Both the position numbers and the translations under genes were made by a program. Source: Arachnopeziza araneosa (taxonomy: Eukaryota; Ascomycota; Leotiomycetes; Helotiales; Arachnopezizaceae). Taken from it: a stretch of DNA of 64,000 nucleotides. The stretch covers positions 62,001-126,000 of the forward strand of contig QYAI01000012.1 in NCBI GenBank assembly GCA_003988855.1. The letters are read 5' to 3'. This document shows, piece after piece, positions 1-10,834 of this stretch. The notes under the pieces were generated by a model that saw only the letters and a list, made by a program, of their open reading frames with translations, ran no database searches and was not told where the DNA came from. The stretch's first letter is position 1, and the number at the start of each line of letters is the position of its first letter.

Positions 1-458
1 CAGAAGAGTCCTTACAATCCGAGCTCTCCAAGATTGGTGCAGAAATGGCTAAGCTCTCATCCTCGTCTCCTTCGACTGTGCCATCTACAGCTCTCACGCA
101 ACTCCAATCCACCATCTCCTCCCTAGAATTCCGCATTCCAGAAATGAGTAAAGAGCTCAGCGCACGTAACGAGGCAATCAAGACCGATCTGGAGAAATCA
201 CTCCAAGCATCAGAATACAAGGTGAAAGGATTAGATCAGCTATACAAAGAGTCGAGTGCTGAGAATGAACTTCTGTATGAGAAGTTCAATGGCGAGTTGG
301 GCAAGATAGTCAAAGCTCTCAAAGGCAAAGGTGAAAAAGAGGAGTTGATAACAAAAATGAAGGAAAGCAGCGAAGAGACTGCCAAAGTCAAGAAGGAAAA
401 CGCGAGGTTGCGGAGAGAGATCCTAGCTCTAAGAACATTGCTCAAGGGAAACGAATGA
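1..458 (+). CDS. C-terminal part of a coiled-coil protein (5' end outside window)
   Basis: The reading frame is open from base 3 and runs to the TGA at 456-458, so the window holds only the last 152 codons or so. The visible part is rich in Glu, Lys, Ser and Leu with heptad-like spacing: a Ser/Thr/Pro-rich patch, then long charged helices ending in a basic RLRREILALRTLLKG segment. This is a coiled-coil tail of the kind seen in Golgi, kinetochore or cytoskeletal scaffold proteins. No catalytic motif is visible and I do not recognise the family. The internal ATG at 45 is unlikely to be the start, because the coiled-coil frame continues upstream of it. Confidence 0.7.
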   Translation, partial: EESLQSELSKIGAEMAKLSSSSPSTVPSTALTQLQSTISSLEFRIPEMSKELSARNEAIKTDLEKSLQASEYKVKGLDQLYKESSAENELLYEKFNGELGKIVKALKGKGEKEELITKMKESSEETAKVKKENARLRREILALRTLLKGNE

Positions 459-832
459 GCTGACTGGTGCCAAGAGTGATTGAAGTTATTGAAGCCTTTG
501 TTGATACTGTACGATGTGTATAGGGTTCTGTGTGGTTTGACAACAACAAGGGGCGTTTTGGTAAACATGCCAGGCCCAATCGAATAAGAGGCTGGCGTTT
601 GGGTTGTAGATGATCGTTTCTAGTGTTTGACTCTAGCTCATGATGTACATTATGGACTGTCCTTCTCTGGACTAGTGCAAATAACGAATACTTACCAATT
701 TTCCCCCTTTTCCTCTCTTTCGCTCGCCTAGAATCACGTGGTAAGTTTTTCATTCATTATGACTCAAATCTAAATCCTTTTAGTAAGTATTTCCAATCTA
801 CTCACCTCATTCCGACTTTCAGACCAAAAAAA
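459..832. other. Intergenic spacer, no gene seen
   Basis: This is the 3' flank of the coiled-coil gene and the 5' flank of the P-loop gene. It holds pyrimidine-rich stretches (CTTTTCCTCTCTTTCGCTC near 709-727) typical of a fungal promoter. No convincing ORF, RNA gene or repeat is seen. Confidence 0.5.
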
Positions 833-1456
833 ATGTCTTCCACTCATCTAGCTTTGCCCCCAGAAATAAGCAGCATCCTCCGCGCTGCCACGCAAACCAA
901 CCAGCGCCTCGTGCTCCTGACGTGTGGCCCCTCAGGCGCCGGTAAATCCACTTTCTCTCGCACAACCTGCTCGGTCCACCCTAATTTCACACGCTTGTCA
1001 ATCGATAAGTACATCTTTGAGCAGCACAGTATCTTCAATGTCGACTATCCGGCTTCCGACTACGCAGATTTGCAGATCCAAGCCAGGAAGGGGGTGCGAG
1101 AGGAGTTGATCCGGCTGCTGCGGGAGGGGAGGCGAGATGTGCTGCTGGATCTTGCGAGCTATGAAAAGAGTATGAGGGATGAGTGGCGGGAGTTGGTGGA
1201 GAAGGAGGGGCGGATGATGAGAGAGGGAGGGGTTGGAGGGAAAGGTTATGCCTTCTTGATCGTGGTTTTCAGGGCGAGTGAGGAGACGCTGTGGAAGAGG
1301 ATAAGGAGGAGGGAGGTTACTGGGGAGGTTGAACGAGGGGAGGGGTGTGTTGTTACGAGAGAGATGCTGACGGGTTTCTTGGAAGGGTTTGAGTGGCCTG
1401 ATGGGGAGGGTGAGGTGGTCTTGAGGATTGACGAGGAAGAAGGAGGAGGGAGTTGA
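833..1456 (+). CDS. P-loop ATPase/kinase-like protein (AAA_33 type)
   Basis: A single-exon 207-residue protein. Residues 32-40 are a perfect Walker A loop (GPSGAGKST), followed by an Asp/Lys pair (SIDKY) and a helix rich in Tyr and Asp. A hydrophobic strand with Asp (DVLLDLASYEKSMRDEW) lies about 70 residues later, and an Arg-rich lid (RIRRRE) near residues 160-166. This is the layout of the AAA_33 nucleotide kinases, small phosphotransferases that phosphorylate a nucleotide, sugar or other small molecule; the substrate cannot be read from the sequence. The C-terminal third is very Gly/Glu-rich. The start is the ATG in AAAAAATGTC. Confidence 0.75.
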   Translation: MSSTHLALPPEISSILRAATQTNQRLVLLTCGPSGAGKSTFSRTTCSVHPNFTRLSIDKYIFEQHSIFNVDYPASDYADLQIQARKGVREELIRLLREGRRDVLLDLASYEKSMRDEWRELVEKEGRMMREGGVGGKGYAFLIVVFRASEETLWKRIRRREVTGEVERGEGCVVTREMLTGFLEGFEWPDGEGEVVLRIDEEEGGGS

Positions 1457-2330
1457 GGGTCATTCTCGGACCTTTCGGTCTTCTTTGTCGCAGTAGGCAT
1501 AAGATCAGGAGAAGTGGTCGGTACAAGAATGCGGCGTCTTAATTTCTCCTGTTGCAGCTTTGCCTCTTTCATGCTCAAATCATTGAGCCGTTTTGATATC
1601 AACTCCGCCTCGTGCTGTCCGATTTTGGAATGAATAAACCTTTTTGGCTGGTATGTCCTGTTGAATTTATCTGCAACGAATTCAAAGTCGCGTTTTATAG
1701 ATTATACGTATAGTCTTTGGTGATCATTATCAAGCACGATTTTAAGAAATAAGCGCATTTAGTCACGTTCTCCAGTCTTCCGCACCGGTAATCGGAAGTC
1801 ATCTTCCTCCTTAGGATCAACTCCCCAAATGTCAAACGTCCGTATTCTTCTCAGCCTAACTGTGCCTCCCGGACGAATATATTAAAAAATTGCTATTTGC
1901 ATCCACTCGTCCCATCCGAACTCGATCATGCAGCTGTGCCGCTAGAATCCTCTGCCTGCACGAATAATTCCCGAGCATTTCCTCTTGTAACACCGCCATG
2001 CTACAGTTACACAGCAAGTCGCCGAATTGATTCGTCGGCTCGATATCCGCCCCGTATTTTGCTGAGCTTTACGTTAATGTCAATTTCGATTGCTTTTGCG
2101 CCGCGTTACCGGCTGAGTATAGAGATACGTCAAATGATGGGAGGGACGATGAGACTCTGATTAGATGGGAGACTTGGGATGCATTGATGGCCCTGACACG
2201 ATGTAGGAGCTGGTCTGGTGTTGTGGTACAAGAATAGGAAGAAAGAAGTCGCGTATAAATATACTCACCCTCCCAGCTCTGCCATCGATTTTCAGCATCC
2301 GAAAGCAAGAACAGGTCAAAATACATCAAG
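1457..2330. other. Intergenic region upstream of the hydrophobin-like gene
   Basis: It contains the 3' flank of the P-loop gene and the promoter of the hydrophobin-like gene. The ORFs here are short and look fortuitous. Confidence 0.45.
2254..2260 (+). promoter_or_regulatory. TATA box of the hydrophobin-like gene
   Basis: TATAAAT lies about 75 bp before the ATG at 2331, followed by a pyrimidine-rich stretch (CTCACCCTCCCAGCTCTGCC) and an A-rich leader. This is the usual arrangement of a strongly expressed fungal gene. Confidence 0.55.
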
Positions 2331-2687
2331 ATGAAGTTCACCACCCTCCCAATCATGGCACTTGCCACTGTCGCAACAGCCGCCCAATTTTCTTGTCCAA
2401 AGGGGGAATTCGGTGCCTGTTGCGAATTTGCCAATCCGCTCCCCGATCTCTGTAAGCACATATTCAATTCCCTTGATAGTGATCTGGCTGCTGATATCGA
2501 GCTTAGGTCAGGCAGCAGAGGTGTTAGTCTTTGGTGCAGATGTCACCTACACGTGCGAATCAACTCAACCTCCGGAGTCTTATTGTTGCTTTGGAACTGT
2601 AGGTGGACTTCCTTCGTTGTACACAGGTCGATAGGACTAACGAGAAGACAGCCTTCTGATATCCAGAATTGTACTAGGGTTGACTAG
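2331..2687 (+). CDS. Small secreted 8-cysteine hydrophobin-like protein
   Basis: Three exons (2331-2451, 2507-2598, 2652-2687) joined across introns of 55 and 53 nt give 82 residues. Intron 2 has a textbook ACTAAC branch site near 2637. Residues 1-18 form a signal peptide ending TAA or ATA-A. The mature part has eight cysteines at 22, 30, 31, 41, 57, 67, 68 and 78, in the order C-CC-C-C-CC-C. This is the hydrophobin signature, with spacings 7-9-15-9-9 close to, but shorter than, class II (about 9/10-11-16-8/9-10). Hydrophobins coat spores and hyphae and assemble at air-water interfaces. It could instead be a hydrophobin-patterned small effector. The exon chain is inferred from splice sites and frame. 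Confidence 0.7.
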   Translation: MKFTTLPIMALATVATAAQFSCPKGEFGACCEFANPLPDLCKHIFNSLDSDLAADIELRSGSRGVSLWCRCHLHVRINSTSGVLLLLWNCRWTSFVVHRSIGLTRRQPSDIQNCTRVD

Positions 2688-4820
2688 CCGACCGCTGGTA
2701 AGGAGAAGAAAAGAAAGGGAGAGAGTGAAGCTAGAGTCGTTTGACAAGAAGGATAGACCTGGGTAGGTATGCTAGGTTTTTTTTCGGGCAGGTTTGGAGG
2801 AAGGTCGGTGGAGCTCTGAAGGTAGTCATAGCCGTACTTGTTTCAATAAAAGTCATATGGGAAACCAACTCCTCGCAGAATAATGGATTGCTTAATACTA
2901 GTTTTGGGATAGGCGTCTTATGTCAGCACTCACAGCGAGTTTGTTAGATCAGCAACAGGCGAGCATCTCCTATTTAGGTTACTAGCGAGGGATATCTTTC
3001 CACCATGACGGCACTTGAGACTATTTTCAAATCATCGTGTTATTAAAGGAACGAGACTCTCCCAGTTTCAAGCATTTTCTGCTATCTTGACCTTCCCATT
3101 TTTGATTCCTGATCAAGACGCTTTAAAGCAACATTTGAACCTCCAAGTCACACCTACAATCGCTATGACTTCGCCAGCAGCCCAAATCAAACCAGCACAA
3201 CATAAGTCCAAAAAGAAGCGATAGCAAGTAACATTAAGCGGCCACTCCAAGAATCGCTCGGATAACTCGATTCAACTTGAATAAAAAAAATCTGACGGTA
3301 CGTAAGGTTGATGCTCCAGCGCTTCATTCGCTCAATTTAACTGATCGACGTCAATGCTGTAGGAAACCGAAAACGAAGTTCAAATATGACCTGATGGGGC
3401 CTTTCATTCGTCGCCAGCGGATGCCTCATAACTCAGCAAAGATCGAGATTGATCGTGTGCTGATAAGGAGTGCAGGATTGCTAGCGCACAACGTCAGACT
3501 GAGCATGTGTGTGCCTGCATCCAAATCTTCGCAATGACATCGCCGCACAGCTTAAACAGCCTTCATCACCCGGTCCAAATGACTTCACCGCGGGATTCTT
3601 TCCTCTTTTCATCGCAAGGAATCAACTCTTACGGTTACAAACCCGATGGAATCAAACGAATACTTTTTCCCAACACCTCACACCCCAATTCCTGGGGAAT
3701 AGCGGCAATAAGAGACAGAGTGAGGGTGGTCGACACATTTCTCTTATCTTGGGATTATCTGGTCGCCTACCGTCGACATGGGCAGGATAGTCGATCTCTC
3801 CGGCCTATGGGGTTTCTATCGGTGAAACCACGGTGGCTTGCCTGAACACATCCATGGAAGCTTCCCCAGAACGCCCAAACGCCTCCCCGAAGCGCCCCAA
3901 TGCTTTGACTGCATAATTCGGAGAAGTTGTGCAGGGAATCAGCGCCACCGACGACGTCAGGACGAGGATCGTCATAACGACACCGATGGAGAATGAACAG
4001 CAACAATGAAGGTCTTTGGATTAAAGTGATTGAGGAAGTTTTGTAAACCAGCTCAGGCACTTGCTATATTTTGGATTTTGATTCTGCGCTGCAACATGAT
4101 TCATATCAAGTTTTCCTTGCCGGCAAGGATTTGCGACTTCGTTCCAACCCTAGAGCCGAATAACACTTCCCGATATTGTGTTCCGACGATCTATCTGTCT
4201 GCGACGATTGAGGCAAATGGCTGGTTGCTTGGCACTTCTTCACTCGGTAGGGCAGTCTCCAAAATCATCATCATCGCACCTGAAGGCTCCAGCGACACAG
4301 AATTGACATAAATAATACTGAGTTTACACTAACGCTGGGTCAAGCACAGCTGACAAAAGAGAGAAACGGTTTAGATACCGAAACGCCGTTAAAGAGCGGC
4401 CGAGAGAAGGGTGATAGGTCCTTCCAAAAGCCTCTAATCGTCGCTAGCATCATCCACTTGGATATGACATAACCGGCCAAAAATATCAAGTGGATTCCTG
4501 GCACGTTGACGCCCATGTCGCCTGCCGATTGTTGCTTCTCTTAGAAAGGTTGGTCGCGCTTGTTAGGATACGTCAAGGTTAAAACTTTACCGGCGTGATG
4601 TAGGAGGCTGTCGATTACACCCTCGAAACAGCAGTCATCGTGCAGCTCTTCCTCTGGCCATTGGGGTTGCAATTTTCATACGAAGTACGGAGAATGATAA
4701 CACACTGAAATTCCACCAAAGACCGACCTGAGGGGAAGGATATAATCTTGCCGTCCTCCACCAAAATTCGGTTCAACTCTTCGTCTTGATTATCAACAAC
4801 CGCCTCACAAGCACCGAACA
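2688..4820. other. 2.1-kb intergenic region, no gene supported
   Basis: Several short ORFs occur on both strands, but none has a signal peptide, domain, or exon partners with sensible splice sites. The stretch holds the 3' flank of the hydrophobin-like gene and the promoter of the sugar transporter. No repeat or transposon ends were recognised. Confidence 0.4.
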
Positions 4821-7060
4821 ATGGCAAATATGGCAGATGCCAGAACGATTAGTGGTGATGAGGGCTACGGCCACGAACACATCAATCTAAATTCAAATGC
4901 TGAGGCGAGGTGAGATATTCACTCCACATTTGCGTATTGACAAACCTCCTAACCACCAATAGAATCAAGAATCCCTTGGCAGGAATTCCTCACGATCAAC
5001 TCCTTCGAGATGTTGAAATATTTGCAAAAGAAAAAAACCTGACAGAAGAACTTCCCCTTCTCCAAAAGGGAGCTCTTGTCGCTCAAGATCCTCAGAATTA
5101 TGAGGACATTACTGGCGAACATGCGCTCAACCCTACCGAAGTTGAAGATCTGCGAAATGAAGTTCTTCATAAATGGCGTCAACCCATGGCCCTTTATGTT
5201 ACTATCTTTACTTGTTCCATTGGTGCTGCCGTTCAAGGATGGGATCAGACGGGATCAAATGGTGCTAATCTTTCGTTTCCAACTGTTTTTGGTATTGGAA
5301 ACAAGAACAGTACCCACGATACACTATTGGTTGGTTTAGTCAACTCGGCTCCGTATATTGGCTCTGCTTTTATTGGATGCTGGCTATCCGACCCGTTGAA
5401 CTTTTACCTTGGACGTCGTGGTACTATCTTTATAGCTGCCATCTTCTGCTTCTTACCCGTCATTGGATCTGCATTTACGCAAACATGGGTTCAACTTTTC
5501 ATCTGTCGTCTTCTCTTAGGATTTGGTATGGGTGCTAAAGGTTCTACTGGTAAGGCCACCCAAACACTGCTTAATTATTTCCATTTCTTCCAAGATGAGC
5601 TGTACCAACCGCCACAATCCAAATATATCTGGATATTTCCATCAATCAATCACATCGACATGAAATGTAACTGACACTCGCATTCTAGTACCTATCTATG
5701 CCGCAGAGAACAGCCCTGCTGCCATTCGAGGTGCTCTTGTCATGACCTGGCAATTATGGACTGCTTTCGGTATTTTCTTGGGGTAATTTACGATCCTTCG
5801 TTTTCTGGATTTGATACTAAATAGTACTAGAACTTGTGCAAATCTTGCGATGGCAAAAGTTGGATCAATTGCGTGGAGATTACAACTAGGTTCAGCAATG
5901 ATCCCAGCTATTCCACTTATTCTTTTCATCTACTTCTGCCCTGAGTCCCCTCGTTGGTGTATGAGTAAGTTTCCAATTCCTCCTAGTTCTCAAAATATGA
6001 ATGCTAAAACCTAGCAGAGAAAAACAAATATCCCAAGGCCTTCAAGTCTCTGCTCAAACTCCGCAATAATCCACTCCAGGCGGCACGTGATCTCTATTAT
6101 ATCCATTGTCAACTGGAGCTTGAACGCGAAATTATTGGGAAGAGCAACTATGTGACTCGCTTCATGCAACTCTTCACCATCCCTCGTGTCCGTCGGGCAA
6201 CATTAGCCTCATTCACCGTTATGATCGCACAACAGATGTGTGGCATCAACATTATCGCATTTTACTCTTCTACTATCTTCAGCCAGTCAGGCTTCACAGA
6301 TTATCAGTCTCTCTGGGCATCATGGGGATTTGGTCTTATCAATTTTCTCTTTGCGTTCCCTGCAATCTGGACGATCGATACCTTTGGACGTCGCTCGCTT
6401 CTTCTGTTTACATTCCCAAACATGGCCTGGTCTCTCTTAACAGCTGGTCTTTGCGCTCTGATTCCGGTTTCGAACAAAGCGCACTTAGGTCTAGTTGCTA
6501 CTTTTATCTACATCTTCTCCATGTTTTATTCTCCAGGAGAAGGTCCTGTACCTTTCGCTTATTCAGCAGAAGTCTTCCCTCTATCGCACAGAGAAGTTGG
6601 CATGGGTTTTGCAGTAGCAACATGTCTCTTCTGGGCCGCTGTGTTGACAATGTTCCTTCCCCTCATGCTTTCAGCCATGGGCACCACCGGCGTCTTCGGC
6701 TTCTATGCCGCTACAAATATTGTTGCCTTGGTCATGATATTCTTCTGGGTACCCGAAACTAAACAGAGAACTCTTGAGGAATTGGATTACATTTTTGCTG
6801 TGCCAACTCGCACACATATGCACTACCAACTCACCAAAGCACTTCCTTGGTGGTTCAATACGTGGATTTTGAGAAGAAAGGGACTTGTTCTTGAACCTTT
6901 GTATAAGTTCGAACACAGTTCCAGTCGAAACCAAATCGATGCTATGCATGCTGCAGACAAAGCACGAGCAGAGAAGAATGCTACCAACAATGATATTGGA
7001 ATGCATGATCAGATTGAGGATCGTCGCTCTGAAGGTGGAAACTCGGAGAAGACTTATTGA
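4821..7060 (+). CDS. MFS sugar transporter (SP family)
   Basis: Five exons (4821-4909, 4963-5549, 5689-5782, 5831-5964, 6018-7060) encode 648 residues. The protein has an N-terminal cytoplasmic extension with the NPLAGIP...LLQKGALVAQDP block seen in one fungal subgroup of sugar porters. Then come 12 membrane segments with the family marks: LGRRG after TM2, RLLLGFGMG in TM4, PESPRW at the end of TM6, DTFGRR after TM8 and PETKQRTLEELD after TM12. It would carry a hexose, polyol or inositol across the plasma membrane by proton symport; the substrate is not readable. The last acceptor was placed at CAG 6015-6017, giving RWCMKKNKYP, rather than CTAG 6011-6014. It lies tail-to-tail with the Zn2Cys6 regulator at 7938-10331. 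Confidence 0.9.
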
Positions 7061-7937
7061 GCCTCTTATTATATTGAGATTATAATTAGAGTTTAGGAAC
7101 CAGTGCAATCGGGGTGGTTTTGTCTGCATTAAAAGTCTTTTTTATGAGGATGTATATACCCTTGTTGAGATTGAGAAGATTATAGATAATGAGCTGTTAA
7201 GTTGGAATATCATTACTTTAAATTTATTAGCCTTTCTTGCATTTACGTCTTTGTTGCCATTAATCAAAGTATTACAACACACACTTCTACTAAATAGATC
7301 CAAAGAATGTAAGGGTCAGCAACAAGACTCGCTTAATCCATTTCTCTCCAAGTCTAAAAGAGTAGGAAAAAGAAAACAATTTCCCAGTTTGCAAATTAAT
7401 GTAGAGGCAGGATGGAGTTTGTAATGTACTAGTATTTTCATCTGCATCTAAAATTATCTTCGCATAAGATGAGCCAGCATCTGAACTACTACGAAGATAC
7501 AAGAGCCGCATCTCTTCGGATGCCAACCGTCACTAGATATCCAGCCTTATCTTCAATGCGGTGCTGAGATTGCGTACGTATGCGCTCTACCCCTGATCAC
7601 TTCCTCATCCTCTTCGTTTCCTCAACATTGCAGCCTTTTCTTGTGTTGGGATGGGAATGTGATTCTTGCGAGGGTTGTTTGTTTTGTTCACGGGGTGGGA
7701 TTTAAGCGAGTCGAGATGATAGGAGAGGTGCGATTCCTTGATTTGCCGGGCTGAAGCTACGGTGTGATGGGTCATGAGTAAGTTTTTGGCTTTGTAATTG
7801 CTGGTGTGGATTGATTTGTTGTAATGCAGCTGTGACTTTCTATTCCGTTATGCGTATCTGAACATGTCGTCCTGTTTGGTGAATCAATTCTAGCGTGCTG
7901 ATCAAGCAATTTCCTTGCCAGCACTCAAAGTCCATTC
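7061..7937. other. Convergent 3' flanks of transporter and regulator genes
   Basis: The two neighbouring genes end into this 0.88-kb spacer from opposite sides. It is A/T-rich on the left. No supported ORF or RNA gene. Confidence 0.5.
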
Positions 7938-10331
7938 TCAATACCCAAGAAGTGCCGTCCACCCACCCCTTCTAATTCTTTCCACAATCGATCCGTTGCC
8001 CCTCTCCCCAATACAATTACCGCTGCCATCCCTCAGTCCGCCTCCCTCCCTAACCCTCACACCACCTACGAGACTCAACAAAGCGCTCAGAACCCCACCG
8101 CCCGGTGCCTCTTGATCGAATTCCATGTCGCCCCACTCACCTGCAAAATGCGAGGAAGAGCGATGAGTGGCGCTCTCTTGGTGCGGTCGCGCTTGCATAC
8201 GAATCTGTACTTCAGCCTTGGCTTCATCAAGGACTTTGATGCAGCGGGAGGAGAAGGAAGAATGGTGTTGATGAGGAATGGGTTGCTGTATTTGGGTCTG
8301 GATTTGGATTTGGCGGTGGCACCGGGTGGCTAGGGAGAGGTGCGATTGTGCTGTCTGCGCGGGAAGTGTAAAGTAGTGGGTGAGGATGAAGATGTATAAG
8401 ACAAGGCAGGCATTATAGGCGCAGTATCGTTCTAGCTGTAAGACATGGTGTTAGCTCTGGAACTTTTTTGAACTTGGAAGTCAGAGAATTACCCATGATA
8501 TTGCTTGACGGTTTTCAGAGAGCGAATTAATGATCGGACATATTTCAGTGGCGGCGTCGATGATCTGCTCAATGTCCCATCGAGCCTGCTCACTGGACTC
8601 CATATCGTTCATCAAGAAAGGTAAGTGAAGCAATATGATATTCCCCAAGTATGATAGCTCAAGGATGGTGCTTTGGCGCCACGACAAAGATGGCCGTTGA
8701 GCTGCAAATGTTTCATGCCAGGAGAGGAGATCTTTATGAATTGTCCGAGTCCAAGAAACCAGATTTGGGGGTGTTGGAAAGCTCAAAGCGTAGCTCGTTG
8801 TGTGAATGAGAGAAGTGATTCTTGCGAGTCTGATACAGAATCAGTGATATATCTCACCTAAGAATGCAGGGTATAGTTACTTGTATTGAAGTCCAAAGGC
8901 GTCTGGTAAAGGAAATTGACTGTTGTTTAGTAACGTTTGATCGACGTCCTGGTCTTTCAAGCGCAACGTTCTTCCCAGGGCAGTTGCAAACAACTTATCT
9001 AAAGTGTATGCACCCCATAATGCACGTCTATTGCATCCAGCTGTTGTTTGGTCGATTCCTATTGCCTTGAGGTTGATGCCGGCTGAGTAGACCAAACTGA
9101 TGGCTATTCCAAGGGTATGATACGCTTGATTTATTCGGGAATGAGAAAGCAAGAAAAAGCACTGTAGTAGATAAGCGGAAATAGCCGTATGCGTCGGTGG
9201 ACCTGTAGCAGATTGAAGAAGAGTCTCGGCGAGGTTGAAGTATCGGTACCCTAGTTCGATTTTCTCAACATTTTGTTCCGGAGCTTCATGATCCTGTGAT
9301 ACGGCGAAAACCATCAGCACTAGGGCTCGACTGGTGTTCAATGAAGGATCCGTCATGATTATGCCATTATCATATATTTCCTTCATTTCACGTTCAACCA
9401 ATGTGCGGTCAAGTATCTGATAAGTTCCCGAAGTCCGGTTGAAATAAGTAGCAACCATTTTCTGCGCTCCTTCCAACGGCGGGAGAATGAAAAACGCATT
9501 GTTGTATTTTGGAAAAGGAGCATCGCCATAAGAGAATATTGATGACTCTGTATGAGCGACTGATGAATAGTGACCGAAATGCGGAGAGTTCCAAGCTAAT
9601 GGATTTGGATTCCGACCTTGAAAGGTGTCGCCGCTTTGCTGGTGCTGAGTGCCCATATCATACAAATGATGATCACATGTTTCTGGTTCCTCGATTCTTA
9701 TGTCACGAACATCGATATCACCCAGTACTTCTTCGACTGATCCAGATGGTCCCTCATTCATCTCGTAGTCTTCATCAATCGTCCGTGAATGAGTAGCTCG
9801 TGATCGGCTCTTCAACGAAGAAGTTTGGACTGAGCTGGGCTTTTCAATATGACTCCTTTGCTCACGTTTGGATAGCGGTTTGGGGGCTGGGGCTTTCCCG
9901 CGAGTGTAAGGTATATCATAGCTACAAGCGGCGTTACTTTTGATGCAATTCACGCATGGTAGGCTGCCAGTACATCTTATCTTGTTCCTACACTGAATTA
10001 GCATTCCTGTCAAGTATGCAGAAATAAAACCATATCAAAGATATTTTGTGCAAACAAGGAAATGCTCCTTTCATCTTACGGCTCAACAGGTTTACTAATT
10101 TTGGAGCCATCGCTTAGGGTGACCACGGCGGCGTTGGTGCTTTTTGATCGCGTTGTGAAGTGTCAAGGTCATTTATTTGCTTCGGGAGGAGAGATGATTA
10201 AATGGAAACAATGCTTTAATTACTCACCTTCTACATTGATCACAGGCCCTGGTTACCTTTGGACGTTGTCGCGCGTTAGGAGCAGGTTCAGGGGATTTTG
10301 ACTTGGACTCATCTCGTTCCTGAGTACTCAT
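7938..10331 (-). CDS. Zn2Cys6 fungal transcription factor
   Basis: Four exons on the minus strand (10331-10228, 9987-8881, 8829-8493, 8435-7938) encode 681 residues. The zinc cluster is split by a 240-nt first intron: exon 1 ends in ACDQCRR and exon 2 continues NKIRCTGSLPCVNC, giving C-x2-C-x6-C-x5-C-x2-C-x6-C. A basic Ser/Lys-rich linker and an acidic patch follow. Then comes the fungal-specific transcription-factor domain, with the LWGAYTLDKLFATALGRTLR block near its middle. Introns 2 and 3 carry clear ACTGAT and GCTAAC branch sites. The Gly/Arg-rich end of exon 4 looks poorly constrained. It acts in the nucleus; targets are unknown. The sugar transporter next door is a possible target by proximity only. 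Confidence 0.85.
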
Positions 10332-10834
10332 TATGAGAGAATTCGTGGCAACAGGTGAATGAAGGCGATAATATTAAAGAGGAAAAGCGTAAAGCATTTC
10401 GAAGCAGGCTGTTGAGCTTGTTCATTGATTACTGTAATTCTCAATGTGACCGGATTCCTGCGGCGTGTCCGAGTGCCGACCAATCAGATGCTTATCCGAT
10501 GAAAATCCTATACTTTTCCGGAATCCAATGGAAATGTAAAAGAGTTCAGAGAACGGAATGGAAAGGGATGAAATAGGAATTAGGCATAAGTTACTTGATT
10601 TTGGATAATCTTTTTTAAGCCCAGGCTCTAGGAACTCAAAAACCGAACTTCGGGGTCTATTGAAAATACCAATTATTTCCAAGCATGCGAAAATGATTCT
10701 TGGTTTCTTTTCGTTATCATTACCCAAGATATATGACGCTACCACGTAAATGCATACAGATTCACTGGTCCGTCCACCGGCTCTCGTAGTCCTGTATGAT
10801 CTCTTCAAAAGCAGGAGCAACTGTTGAGCATCTA
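10332..10834. other. Intergenic: regulator promoter and YVC1 3' flank
   Basis: Half a kilobase between two minus-strand genes. No ORF supported. Confidence 0.5.
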
